A stretch of DNA of 13,187 nucleotides from WTAW01 sp964540205 (GTDB lineage Bacteria; Acidobacteriota; Aminicenantia; Aminicenantales; Aminicenantaceae). The stretch covers positions 1-13,187 of the forward strand of contig CAZIMJ010000117.1 in assembly GCA_964540205.1 (NCBI GenBank). The letters run 5' to 3'. The position numbers and the translations under genes were made by a program. A model generated the notes under the pieces. It worked only from the letters and a program-made list of their open reading frames with translations. It was not told the origin of the DNA and did no database searches. How positions within the stretch are numbered: the stretch's first letter is position 1; each line of letters opens with the position of its first letter. Below, piece after piece: positions 1-6,325 of this stretch.

Positions 1-93
1 AGTAAAGCCCAACCCGATTCTCTGCTCTCCCACAGAAACAACAGTGCGCTTGAAGTTTGTGTTTTTTAGAGAGCTTAGTTTTAGATCATCCAT
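1..93 (-). CDS. Start of an unrecognised gene (partial)
   Basis: Reading the minus strand from an ATG at 93 gives 31 open codons to the left edge, beginning MDDLKLSSLKNTNFKRTVVS. I do not recognise the family from this fragment. A GGGG tract sits 6 to 9 bases before the ATG and a perfect TATAAT lies at 105-110 on the same strand. That is so close that the message would be nearly leaderless if both are real. No competing frame is supported here. The call rests only on the start, the absence of stops and the promoter-like box, so it is tentative. Confidence 0.4.
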   Translation of the reverse strand, partial: MDDLKLSSLKNTNFKRTVVSVGEQRIGLGFT

Positions 94-104
94 GACTGCC
101 CCAT

Positions 105-110
105 ATTATA
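105..110 (-). promoter_or_regulatory. Candidate -10 box of the leftmost gene
   Basis: A perfect TATAAT lies on the minus strand 11 bases before the ATG at 93. The hexamer 17 bases upstream (TTTTCA) is a poor -35 box. Transcription would start only about 4 to 5 bases before the ATG, so either the message is nearly leaderless or the box is fortuitous. Confidence 0.3.
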
Positions 111-228
111 CCCTGTTCGGCTTTGTATGAAAAGTGTTGCAATCTCATGAAAATGCAGACCAAGGAAGATAGCCGACGTGTTCAAAAACCCTATTATAAG
201 AAAATTCCCGTCGACAATCAAAAGAAAT

Positions 229-250
229 CAGTAACAGGCACCCGTTACTG
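229..250. other. Small inverted repeat before the tRNA promoter
   Basis: CAGTAAC (229-235) pairs perfectly with GTTACTG (244-250) around an 8-base loop, 14 bases before the tRNA promoter. No T-run follows, so it is not a typical terminator. It could be an operator or an upstream element. Function is unknown. The rest of 94-263 shows nothing else I can support. Confidence 0.3.
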
Positions 251-263
251 TTAGTGAGAGAAC

Positions 264-292
264 TGGACAAATATTGAATTTTCCTTTACAAT
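264..292 (+). promoter_or_regulatory. Sigma-70 promoter of tRNA-Cys and probably the YIP1 gene
   Basis: TGGACA (264-269) is followed after exactly 17 bases by TACAAT (287-292). Each hexamer has one mismatch to the sigma-70 consensus. Transcription would start near 299, about 22 bases before the tRNA. No other promoter or terminator is visible before the YIP1 gene at 424, so this promoter probably serves both. Confidence 0.65.
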
Positions 293-321
293 TTTTTTCA
301 CAAGCTCATGAACGGAAAAAA

Positions 322-397
322 GGCGCGGTACCCAAGTGGCTAAGGGAGAGGTCTGCAAAACCTTGATTCGTCGGTTCGAATCCGACCCGCGCCTCCA
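322..397 (+). tRNA. tRNA-Cys (anticodon GCA)
   Basis: The sequence folds into a complete cloverleaf. The acceptor stem GGCGCGG (322-328) pairs with CCGCGCC (387-393), the D stem is CCC/GGG (331-333 with 344-346), the anticodon stem is 348-352 with 360-364, and the T stem GTCGG/CCGAC is 370-374 with 382-386 around a TTCGAAT loop. The anticodon loop reads CTGCAAA, giving GCA at 355-357, the cysteine anticodon. The discriminator base is T394, as in other cysteine tRNAs, and the 3' CCA (395-397) is encoded. The variable loop is short and no intron is present. Confidence 0.97.
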
Positions 398-423
398 CAC
401 ACTTTGATTAAAGGAGAGATATG

Positions 424-1017
424 ATGGATATTGTGTCCCGCGTTCAAGCGATCTTATTAAAGCCTAAGGAGGAGTGGATCACCATAAAGGAGGAGAGCAC
501 ATCTGTTTCCCAATTGTTCACCTCTTATGCAATGATACTCGCTGCCATCCCAGCCCTCTCTCAATTCATCGGATTGGCGATATTTGGGCGGCACATGCCA
601 TTCAGAGGCATGGTCCGGTACGGATTCGGAACAGCGTTCTTTTATGCCATTTTTTCTTATATCGCGACTCTTCTGACCGTGTATGTTTTAGGGATCGTCA
701 TTAATGCCCTGGCCACTTCATTCTCCTCCAAACAAGATCAGGTTAATGCCATGAAACTGTCTGTCTACAGCATGACAGCGGCATGGGTGGTGGGTGTCGT
801 TTACCTCATCCCTTTACTGAGGATGCTGGCGTGGGTAGGCCTCTTGTACGGACTGTATATTCTCTATCTTGGATTTTCAGCCGCACTCATGGAAACCCCT
901 AAGGACAAAGTGCTTGCCTACTTTCTCGTGAGTCTTGTGGTCGCTCTTGTGGTGACGATCGTTCTAAACATGATCCTGGGGGCCATATTTCTTGTGGGAG
1001 CTGTGAGTCGCGTCTAA
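424..1017 (+). CDS. YIP1-family integral membrane protein
   Basis: This encodes a 197-residue, very hydrophobic protein. The N-terminus has the signature of bacterial YIP1-domain proteins: an amphipathic stretch, MDIVSRVQAILLKPKEEW, with the Pro and Trp of the P-x(3)-W pattern, then four or five membrane spans at roughly 32-55, 66-98, 112-155 and 162-194. Bacterial members are inner-membrane proteins with no settled function; the eukaryotic relatives act in vesicle trafficking. Two ATG codons are adjacent at 421 and 424. AAGGAG at 411-416 is 4 bases from the first and 7 from the second, so I choose 424. The gene begins 26 bases after tRNA-Cys with no terminator between, so the two may share a transcript. 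Its stop codon overlaps the convergent pyrF end by 4 bases. Confidence 0.8.
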   Translation: MDIVSRVQAILLKPKEEWITIKEESTSVSQLFTSYAMILAAIPALSQFIGLAIFGRHMPFRGMVRYGFGTAFFYAIFSYIATLLTVYVLGIVINALATSFSSKQDQVNAMKLSVYSMTAAWVVGVVYLIPLLRMLAWVGLLYGLYILYLGFSAALMETPKDKVLAYFLVSLVVALVVTIVLNMILGAIFLVGAVSRV

Positions 1018-1739
1018 AACTGACTGAGCTCTTCGAGGATTTTCTGAAACGCATTCCGTGGATTTGGATCTTTGATGATGGGTCTCCCGATGACGATATA
1101 ATCCGCACCCTTGCGGACGGCTTGAGCCGGTGTCAAAATCCGTTTTTGATCTTGAGCGGCTGCCCAGGCCGGCCGAATCCCGGGAGCTACAACCAAAAAC
1201 TCCAAACCGCACTCCCCTTTGACAAGCTCGATTTCCTGAGGAGAACAGACCACTCCGTCAAGGCCGGCCTCTTGAGCTAATCCCGCGAGTTTCAGAACTT
1301 GCTCCTCAGTATCCGATTCTATCCCGATAGTTCGCAGATGCTCCGCCTTGAGACTGGTCAACACCGTGACGCCAACAAGTAGAGGTCGTTCTGTCCCGAG
1401 TTTTGTGGCTTCCTCGGCTGCTGCACTCACTGCCCTTTCCATCATTTCTTTCCCCCCAGACGTATGCAGGGTCATCATATAGACGCCGTGTCGTGTTCCC
1501 ACTCTCACCGCTCCGGCGACTGTGTTCGGGATGTCGTGAAGCTTGAGGTCGAGAAACACCTTTTTGTTTTGACTCTGTAGCTTTTCAAAAAGTGAAGGGC
1601 CTTTTGCGGTGAAAAGGTTTAAGCCAACTTTAAATACTTCTGATTCAGGAAGTTGTTCCGTAAGCCGCAGGGCCTCTTCTTCTGTGTCCACGTCCAGGGC
1701 CACTATGATCTTTTTTGCGAGATTTTCTTGATGCTCCAT
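1014..1739 (-). CDS. pyrF: Orotidine 5'-phosphate decarboxylase
   Basis: This 241-residue cytosolic TIM-barrel enzyme carries out the last step of UMP synthesis, OMP to UMP plus CO2. Visible family marks are the first strand with ALD at 14-16, the catalytic stretch FLDLKLHDIPNTV giving Asp64-Lys66-Asp69, the phosphate-binding APGIRP at 185-190, and GRPI at 218-221. The length is typical of the short bacterial group. It starts 10 bases after the pyrD stop, and the Shine-Dalgarno sequence AAGGA overlaps that stop, so the two are very likely translated from one message. The 3' end overlaps the YIP1 gene tail to tail by 4 bases, leaving no room for a terminator outside coding sequence. All expected catalytic residues are present. 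Confidence 0.96.
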   Translation of the reverse strand: MEHQENLAKKIIVALDVDTEEEALRLTEQLPESEVFKVGLNLFTAKGPSLFEKLQSQNKKVFLDLKLHDIPNTVAGAVRVGTRHGVYMMTLHTSGGKEMMERAVSAAAEEATKLGTERPLLVGVTVLTSLKAEHLRTIGIESDTEEQVLKLAGLAQEAGLDGVVCSPQEIELVKGECGLEFLVVAPGIRPAWAAAQDQKRILTPAQAVRKGADYIVIGRPIIKDPNPRNAFQKILEELSQF

Positions 1740-1749
1740 TTTGTTTTCC

Positions 1750-2667
1750 TTATTGATTTACATCCAGGGTTCCAATGATGTCTTCGATGCGGGATATCCC
1801 GTGTGTCTCACAGTATCGGTCCAACTCCTTGACGATCGTGAGACAACTCTCCGGGTCGATGAAATTCGACGTGCCCACCTCAACGGCTTTGGCCCCACAG
1901 ATCAAGTACTCGAGAGCATCGTTACCCGACATGATGCCGCCGATCCCTATAACCGGGATGTTGATGTGGCTGACGACTTGGAAAACCATCCTCAGCGCGA
2001 TGGGTTTAATGGCCGGACCGCTGAGACCTCCGAAGACGTTGGCCAGTTTGGGCTGCTTTGTGTCCACATCCACTGCCATAGCCAGGAACGTATTGACCAG
2101 GGAAACGGCATCAGAGCCTGCCTCCTGTGCGCTTAAAGCGATCTCTACGATATCCGACACATTGGGGGAGAGTTTTGTGATGAGAGGACGAGAGCTCACA
2201 GATTTAACGAGTTTGACGACTGAGTATGTCGAGTCGGGTCTCAGTGCTGGGCACAAACCTCCTTTCTCCACATTCGGGCAGGAGATGTTGAGCTCGTAGG
2301 CTGCGATCCCTTCGTGTGAGTTCAGGTATTCCACAACAGAGGCGTATTCCTCTTCATTCTCCCCGCAGACATTGACGATCAGGGCAGTCTGATAAACTCG
2401 GAGTTGAGGAAGAATCTCTTCGCAGAACCGTTTGACTCCGATTCCCTGCAGACCTATAGCGTTGATGAGGCCGCTTGCGGTCTCCACCAGCCTAGGCGGG
2501 GGGTTTCCTTCGCGAGGGGAGAAATAGAGGCCTTTGACCACAAATCCGCCCAGTTCATCGAGGTCCATAAACGGAGCGAATTCCATCCCGTATCCAAAAG
2601 TGCCGCTGGCAGCGAGGACCGGATTCTTAAGTCTGAGACTGCCGATGTTGACGGAAAGGTCACTCAT
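1750..2667 (-). CDS. pyrD: Dihydroorotate dehydrogenase B, catalytic subunit
   Basis: This is a 305-residue FMN enzyme oxidising dihydroorotate to orotate. The FMN-binding start NPVLAASGTFGYG lies at 15-27 and the substrate loop NAIGLQ at 69-74. NISCPN at 127-132 places Cys130 as the catalytic base. Cysteine here, rather than serine, marks the class 1 cytosolic enzymes. TKLSPN lies at 164-169, and the C-terminal phosphate site has IGIGG (240-244) and the VEVGTSN segment (262-268). The adjacent pyrK identifies it as the NAD-linked 1B form. An in-frame extension to 2793 exists but runs inside pyrK and has no family similarity. The start at 2667 matches the family and overlaps the pyrK stop by 8 bases (ATGAGTGA), typical of coupled subunits. 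Confidence 0.95.
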   Translation of the reverse strand: MSDLSVNIGSLRLKNPVLAASGTFGYGMEFAPFMDLDELGGFVVKGLYFSPREGNPPPRLVETASGLINAIGLQGIGVKRFCEEILPQLRVYQTALIVNVCGENEEEYASVVEYLNSHEGIAAYELNISCPNVEKGGLCPALRPDSTYSVVKLVKSVSSRPLITKLSPNVSDIVEIALSAQEAGSDAVSLVNTFLAMAVDVDTKQPKLANVFGGLSGPAIKPIALRMVFQVVSHINIPVIGIGGIMSGNDALEYLICGAKAVEVGTSNFIDPESCLTIVKELDRYCETHGISRIEDIIGTLDVNQ

Positions 2668-3463
2668 AATTCCCCAGCTCCCAGATAATATCCTCTGCCT
2701 TGAGCACAGGACCCTCTTCACAGATCTTGTACCAACCGATCTCCTGATCTTTTTTAATCTTTTTGACACATCCCCAGCATGCGCCGAATCCACACCCCAT
2801 CACAGATTCGAGAGAGAGTTCGGCGGGGATGTTCAAAGCCGCAGCAATCTCCGCGATCTTTTTGAGCATCAACTCAGGACCGCAGGCATAAATCCGACTC
2901 ACAGCAAATCCGTTGTTGAGCTCAGCCTCGAAAGCTTCTGTGATTTGACCTCTTGTGCCGAAGGAACCATCCTCTGTGGCACAGGAAAGAGACGTGCCGT
3001 TTTTTTCAAATCTTGCTCTGACTGGGAGGTCCTGTAAAGATTTTCCTCCATAAAATACTTTGGCGGTTCCACTGCATGCCTTGAGTTTTTGGGAGAGAAA
3101 ATAGATCGGAGCGATGCCCCGTCCACCCCCTAGAAGTGCTGCGTGTTTTTCTTGGTTTCCCTTATTCACAGTGAAACCCGTGCCCAGAGGACCGATGATG
3201 TCGATGATGTCTCCTTCCTGTTTTTCGCTGAGAAGCCGTGTGCCGAGGCCCACTTTTTGGAAGAATATCTCCACACTCTTCCCTTCCGCAGAGAAGATGC
3301 TGAAAGGCCGGCGAAGGAGGGGATGGGTGTCTGTGCTGGCGCGCGCCATGAGGAACTGTCCGGGTTGCGCATCCTGGGCGATCTCTGGTGATTCCAAAGA
3401 AAGCAGGAAATATTCTCTCCAGCTTTCCTTTCGTGTGATCTGTGCCCGGGAGTCCTTTTTCAT
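2660..3463 (-). CDS. pyrK: Dihydroorotate dehydrogenase B, electron-transfer subunit
   Basis: This is a 267-residue FAD and [2Fe-2S] protein that passes electrons from PyrD to NAD+. An N-terminal ferredoxin-reductase-type beta barrel carries the FAD motif RRPFSI at 51-56. The nucleotide-binding loop is GGGRGIAP at 112-119, and a CGPE segment follows at 194-197. Near the C-terminus Cys224, Cys229, Cys232 and Cys248 form the iron-sulfur pattern C-x4-C-x2-C-x15-C expected for PyrK. Position 115 is Arg, where GGGIG-type loops usually have Ile. The gene leads the pyrK-pyrD-pyrF operon. No good Shine-Dalgarno sequence precedes the ATG at 3463, but a TATAAT box lies about 35 bases upstream and the protein start aligns with the family. 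Confidence 0.94.
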   Translation of the reverse strand: MKKDSRAQITRKESWREYFLLSLESPEIAQDAQPGQFLMARASTDTHPLLRRPFSIFSAEGKSVEIFFQKVGLGTRLLSEKQEGDIIDIIGPLGTGFTVNKGNQEKHAALLGGGRGIAPIYFLSQKLKACSGTAKVFYGGKSLQDLPVRARFEKNGTSLSCATEDGSFGTRGQITEAFEAELNNGFAVSRIYACGPELMLKKIAEIAAALNIPAELSLESVMGCGFGACWGCVKKIKKDQEIGWYKICEEGPVLKAEDIIWELGNYE

Positions 3464-3497
3464 GTGCCGTGTAAGAATTTCGTTAAGAAAATATCAG

Positions 3498-3503
3498 ATT
3501 ATA
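3498..3503 (-). promoter_or_regulatory. Candidate -10 box of the pyrK-pyrD-pyrF operon
   Basis: A perfect TATAAT lies on the minus strand in the pyrK/aminotransferase divergent region, predicting a start near 3491 and a leader of about 28 bases. The -35 region at a 17-base distance (AAGTTT) is poor, so activator help or a weak promoter is likely. No pyrimidine attenuator hairpin is visible in this short leader. Confidence 0.4.
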
Positions 3504-3524
3504 TTTTTCATGGCAATAAAAACT

Positions 3525-3553
3525 TTGACAACTCCAGGCCATTTTTGAATAAT
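3525..3553 (+). promoter_or_regulatory. Sigma-70 promoter of the aminotransferase gene
   Basis: A perfect TTGACA (3525-3530) is separated by exactly 17 bases from AATAAT (3548-3553), which has five of six consensus bases. The predicted start is near 3560, giving a leader of about 40 bases. An 11-base near-palindrome overlaps the -10 box and a second copy lies just after the start point, so a repressor site is plausible. Confidence 0.7.
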
Positions 3554-3576
3554 TCATGTGTAAGATGAATAATTCA
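3546..3576. promoter_or_regulatory. Two TGAATAATTCA sites, candidate operator
   Basis: The 11-base odd palindrome TGAATAATTCA occurs at 3546-3556, over the -10 box, and again at 3566-3576, just past the predicted transcription start. The centre-to-centre distance is 20 bases, close to two helical turns, as expected for a protein binding the same face of DNA twice. An identical copy lies before the rhodanese gene at 5118-5128. The binding protein is unknown. Confidence 0.45.
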
Positions 3577-3599
3577 GGTAAGATTTTGGAGGCAGGAAT

Positions 3600-4796
3600 A
3601 TGAAAATATCCCAAAGGGGTCTTGATATTCAAGAATCCCCAATAAGAAAATTGAAGCCGTATGCGGACGATGCTATCAAAAGGGGCATCCGCGTGTATTT
3701 CATAAACATCGGACAACCCGATATCGCAACTCCGGAGCCCGTTTGGGATGCCATCAAGAATTATGGTGAGGAGGTCCTCAGCTACGGGCCTGCACAGGGT
3801 TTTCTCGAGCTGAGACAGGCCATTGCGGATTATTTTGTCGACTACAACATCCCCTTGACCGCGGAGAACGTGATCATCACTGTCGGAGGGTCTGAAGCCA
3901 TCTATTTTTCCTTCAGTGTGGTGGCGGATCCCGGTGAGGAAGTCATCATTCCCGAGCCCTTCTACACGAACTATAATGGATATGCGGTCTGCGCTAATGT
4001 GAGGATCGTGCCCTTGACCTTGCACGTGGAGGACGGTTTCCGCCTTCCCGCATCTCGAGAGATCGAGGACAAAATATCCCCGAAAACACGGGCGATCCTT
4101 CTTTGCTCTCCGAATAATCCGACTGGAACGGTATACACCGAAGAGGAGCTCGATCGTGTTGTCGATATTGCTGCAAAGCATGATTTATTCTTGATCGGCG
4201 ACGAGGTTTACAAAGAATTCGTCTACGATGGGGCTAAGCACAAAAGCTTGCTCGAGTATGAAGATATCAAGGACCGGGTGATCGTGGTGGACAGCATCTC
4301 CAAGCGGTTCAGCTGTTGTGGCGCACGAGTGGGAGCGGTCATTACACGCAACGCGGATGTCTACCAGGCGGCACTCAAGTTTGCTCAAGCCAGGTTATGC
4401 CCGCCTTCAATCGAACAGAAAGGCGCGCTGGCAGCCTATCGGATGGAACGTAGCTATTTTGATGCGACCCGGGAGGAATACCAGAAGAGGCGCGATGTCC
4501 TTTATGAGGGATTACAGGATATCCCGGGAATTGTGATGCACAAGCCTCGGGGAGCTTTTTATTTTATCGTAAAGCTTCCCATCAAGGATTGCGAGCATTT
4601 TGTGCGCTGGATGTTAACGGATTTTGAACTCGATAAGGAGACGGTCATGGTGGCCCCTGCTCAAGGATTTTATTCCACTCCAGGCCGGGGAAAGGACGAA
4701 GTGCGCATTGCCTATGTGCTTAAAGAAACCGACCTGAAACGGGCCATCACAGTGTTCAGAGCCGGGCTTGATAAATACCTCTCGCTGTTTTCTTGA
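3600..4796 (+). CDS. PLP-dependent class I/II aminotransferase
   Basis: This is a 398-residue cytosolic fold-type I aminotransferase, the usual family length. Visible marks are NIGQPD at 36-41, the SPNNPTG motif at 170-176 (Asn173 contacts the cofactor), GDEVY at 200-204 (Asp201 and Tyr204 hold PLP), SISKRFSCCGARVG at 232-245 with Lys235 as the Schiff-base lysine, and Arg369 in VRIAY, the substrate carboxylate contact. It resembles aspartate-type and broad-specificity aminotransferases, but the substrate cannot be fixed from sequence alone. GGAGG at 3588-3592 is 7 bases before the ATG. The gene has its own promoter, is divergent from pyrK and stands alone: nothing downstream on this strand is closer than 340 bases. 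Confidence 0.9.
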   Translation: MKISQRGLDIQESPIRKLKPYADDAIKRGIRVYFINIGQPDIATPEPVWDAIKNYGEEVLSYGPAQGFLELRQAIADYFVDYNIPLTAENVIITVGGSEAIYFSFSVVADPGEEVIIPEPFYTNYNGYAVCANVRIVPLTLHVEDGFRLPASREIEDKISPKTRAILLCSPNNPTGTVYTEEELDRVVDIAAKHDLFLIGDEVYKEFVYDGAKHKSLLEYEDIKDRVIVVDSISKRFSCCGARVGAVITRNADVYQAALKFAQARLCPPSIEQKGALAAYRMERSYFDATREEYQKRRDVLYEGLQDIPGIVMHKPRGAFYFIVKLPIKDCEHFVRWMLTDFELDKETVMVAPAQGFYSTPGRGKDEVRIAYVLKETDLKRAITVFRAGLDKYLSLFS

Positions 4797-4920
4797 TCCA
4801 ACCGCTGAGGTTATTAGTGGTAATGAGTCTGGATTATTCACGATCCGACCCGCCCCACCCTAATATTAAGGTCGCAAAGGCGAGGCAGTGGTCCATGAAG
4901 CTTTAGTGAACTACCGCGAG

Positions 4921-4986
4921 CCGACCCAACCTACCCGGGCTACAACGAAGGCTTTGTTGTGAGATCGGCGGGTTTGGTTGGGTCGG
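4921..4986. repeat. Long GC-rich hairpin, possibly attC-like
   Basis: CCGACCCAACC (4921-4931) is the exact complement of GGTTGGGTCGG (4976-4986). The stem continues through CCCG (4934-4937) with CGGG (4969-4972) across a one-base asymmetry, and an inner hairpin pairs ACAAC (4942-4946) with GTTGT (4956-4960). The outer arms contain ACCCAAC and GTTGGGT, which fit the RYYYAAC and GTTRRRY boxes of integron attC sites. No integrase gene is present and the inner boxes are not convincing, so a generic dispersed repeat is equally likely. Confidence 0.6.
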
Positions 4987-4997
4987 CGCCCGAAGGG

Positions 4998-5117
4998 TAA
5001 AAAATGTCGATTAAGAATAAAAAGCACAATGAAAACAGAATTGCTAATGTGATTTACTGGGAAAATAATGCAACTATATGATATTTCTTTAGTTGAATAT
5101 AGGCTCGACATTTTTTA
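4998..5117. repeat. 120-base segment with 13-base inverted ends
   Basis: TAAAAAATGTCGA (4998-5010) is perfectly inverted as TCGACATTTTTTA (5105-5117). The 94 bases between are AT-rich and non-coding. This could be a small foldback insertion or a long-range stem in the rhodanese leader. No flanking direct repeat was found. Confidence 0.45.
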
Positions 5118-5128
5118 TGAATAATTCA
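5118..5128. promoter_or_regulatory. Third TGAATAATTCA site, before the rhodanese gene
   Basis: This is identical to the two sites in the aminotransferase promoter; the match extends to 14 bases, ATGAATAATTCAGG (5117-5130), shared with 3565-3578. It ends 8 bases before the rhodanese ATG and its trailing AGG may double as a weak Shine-Dalgarno sequence. A weak promoter-like pair, TTGAAT (5093-5098) with TATGAA (5116-5121) at 17 bases, would put the site over the start point. Confidence 0.4.
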
Positions 5129-5136
5129 GGATATCG

Positions 5137-5622
5137 ATGCGATTCAAAGAACTGATATTTCAGATAAGTGTTATTCTGTGTTTGAGTTTCGTTATCGGGA
5201 TTAGTGCGAATTTGTCTCTGATCAAACAATACTGCAAGGGAGATTTCAGTCAGAGTTTTTTCTCTCCCGAAGATTTTCCCTCGATGCAGTTCATCGGTAT
5301 ATTAGAAGCGGAGGACCTCTTTATTGGCGGTGATGCTGTTTTTTTGGACAGCAGGGCCGAAGAGAAGTATCTTGAGGGACATATATTAGGAGCTATCTCT
5401 ATCCCATTCGAAGGCGGAGAGCACATTGTCGAGGAACAACTCCTCTTCTCTCGCCAAGCAACTCTGATCGTGTACTGTGATGGGAACGAATGCCAATCCA
5501 GTGTGCTCCTTGCAAAGGTTCTAGCGGAATACGGATTTGAGGACATTCATGTATTTTTCGGCGGCTGGGCCGAATGGGTTGCGGCCGGGCTTCCCCTGTC
5601 CGAGAAAAATGATTCGCAATAA
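5137..5622 (+). CDS. Membrane-anchored rhodanese-domain protein
   Basis: This 161-residue protein begins with RFKE and then a hydrophobic span at about 7-29, read as a signal anchor or signal peptide that would place the rest outside the cytoplasm. Residues about 55-155 form one rhodanese domain: the VFLDSR segment at 68-73, GHILGAISIP at 81-90, the active-site loop YCDGNEC at 113-119 with Cys114 as the sulfur-carrying cysteine, and the closing FGGWAEWVAAGLP at 141-153. A second cysteine, Cys119, lies in the same loop and Cys33 follows the membrane span. The natural sulfur donor and acceptor are unknown. It overlaps the downstream MauE-like gene by 14 bases, so the two are probably translated together and work at the membrane. 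Confidence 0.85.
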   Translation: MRFKELIFQISVILCLSFVIGISANLSLIKQYCKGDFSQSFFSPEDFPSMQFIGILEAEDLFIGGDAVFLDSRAEEKYLEGHILGAISIPFEGGEHIVEEQLLFSRQATLIVYCDGNECQSSVLLAKVLAEYGFEDIHVFFGGWAEWVAAGLPLSEKNDSQ

Positions 5623-6037
5623 GTCTATTCTGTGGGGGTTTCGATTCGTAGTTGGAGGGGTATTTATCTGGGCTGGCCTTCTGAAGATCCTGGATCCACT
5701 GGAATTCTCACAGAATATTGCCAACTACCGTATATTTTCCCGTGATCTCTCATTCCTCATAGCCCTTGTTCTGCCTTGGCTTGAGGTCTTATGCGGAATT
5801 CTCGTGATCTTGGGGATATTCCGCCCTGCCGGTTTGCTCCTCCTTTCGGGTCTATTGGGTGTATTCTTGATTCTGATCACGGTCACTATTCTCAGAGGAC
5901 TTGATGTGGATTGCGGATGTTTTGGCTCCATGGGTCGGCATGTGGATTATCGCTTGCTGCTCACAGATATTGTCCTGTTGTACCTGACACTGAACATCTT
6001 TGTTTCTTCTCTAAGGTCTCACTCGACGGCGTCCTAG
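5609..6037 (+). CDS. MauE/DoxX-family membrane protein
   Basis: This is a 142-residue four-span membrane protein, with spans at about 8-28, 48-70, 74-95 and 115-134. WAGLLKILDP at 21-30 and the conserved DCGCFG at 101-106 (Cys102 and Cys104 at the end of a span) are typical of the MauE branch of the DoxX-like superfamily. MauE itself supports disulfide formation in methylamine dehydrogenase, but no mau structural genes are here, so only a general redox role is inferred. The start at 5609 gives the family N-terminus; an in-frame start at 5537 adds 24 residues without family character, read inside the rhodanese gene. The ribosome-binding site is weak, consistent with translation coupled to the overlapping rhodanese. 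Confidence 0.82.
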   Translation: MIRNKSILWGFRFVVGGVFIWAGLLKILDPLEFSQNIANYRIFSRDLSFLIALVLPWLEVLCGILVILGIFRPAGLLLLSGLLGVFLILITVTILRGLDVDCGCFGSMGRHVDYRLLLTDIVLLYLTLNIFVSSLRSHSTAS

Positions 6038-6083
6038 GCTTTTGGTGCAGGTCAGTAATCCTCTTTTTGTTTTCCTTTTGTAA

Positions 6084-6221
6084 GGAAGCATTTCTAAATC
6101 CGTGATCCTATGGACAAAAGTTGCGTTATTGAGTATCCCAATTGTGTGGTGGAGAAAACCGTGTTTTTGCAATCACCGATTAGGACACTCGGATATCATT
6201 AATTATGGATCTAAACCTTAC
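6084..6221 (-). mobile_element. Foldback element copy 3, core deleted, inverted
   Basis: The segment from GCGTTATTGAG (6123) to about 6200 matches the reverse complement of both arms of copies 1 and 2: the shared stretches CCAATTGTGTGGTG and TTTTTGCAATCACC flank a direct joint at CACG. The central 94 bases present in the other copies are missing. Outer arms GGAAGCATTTC (6084-6094) and GGATCT (6207-6212) also match copy 2. Just outside, TTTTGTAAGG (6076-6085) and CCTTACAAAA (6216-6225) form a further inverted repeat. No target duplication was found. It fills most of the gap between the MauE gene and the ppdK promoter. Confidence 0.7.
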
Positions 6222-6238
6222 AAAAACAAAAAAGAGCC

Positions 6239-6267
6239 TTGAATTTTGGTAAGGTAGCATGTATATT
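6239..6267 (+). promoter_or_regulatory. Sigma-70 promoter of ppdK
   Basis: TTGAAT (6239-6244) and TATATT (6262-6267) are separated by exactly 17 bases, predicting a start near 6274 and a leader of about 50 bases. The promoter begins 17 bases beyond the edge of foldback copy 3. It also shows that the longer in-frame reading from a TTG at 6239 is not the protein start. Confidence 0.6.
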
Positions 6268-6325
6268 TCTTGTTTCATTCAGTGGAATTATCATCACAGA
6301 AACAAGCGTTATTAAGGAGAATATA

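Larger units (their letters stand above)
4797..5136. other. Gene-free gap rich in inverted repeats
   Basis: No open frame of useful length or convincing promoter is present. The left half is GC-rich and holds CCGACCC at 4845-4851, again at 4921-4927, and inverted at 4980-4986, plus a 66-base hairpin. The right half is AT-rich and bounded by a 13-base inverted repeat. A near-copy of the TGAATAATTCA site (TGGATTATTCA, 4830-4840, one mismatch to the reverse complement) lies just after the aminotransferase. No clear terminator for the aminotransferase gene was found. Confidence 0.5.

Noticed and set aside
2668..2793. N-terminal extension of pyrD
   Set aside because: It lies wholly inside pyrK and is not family-like; the start at 2667 matches the family N-terminus.
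6239..6325. In-frame upstream extension of ppdK from a TTG codon, with a hydrophobic N-terminus
   Set aside because: It overlaps a good sigma-70 promoter, while the ATG at 6326 has an ideal AAGGAG and matches the family start.
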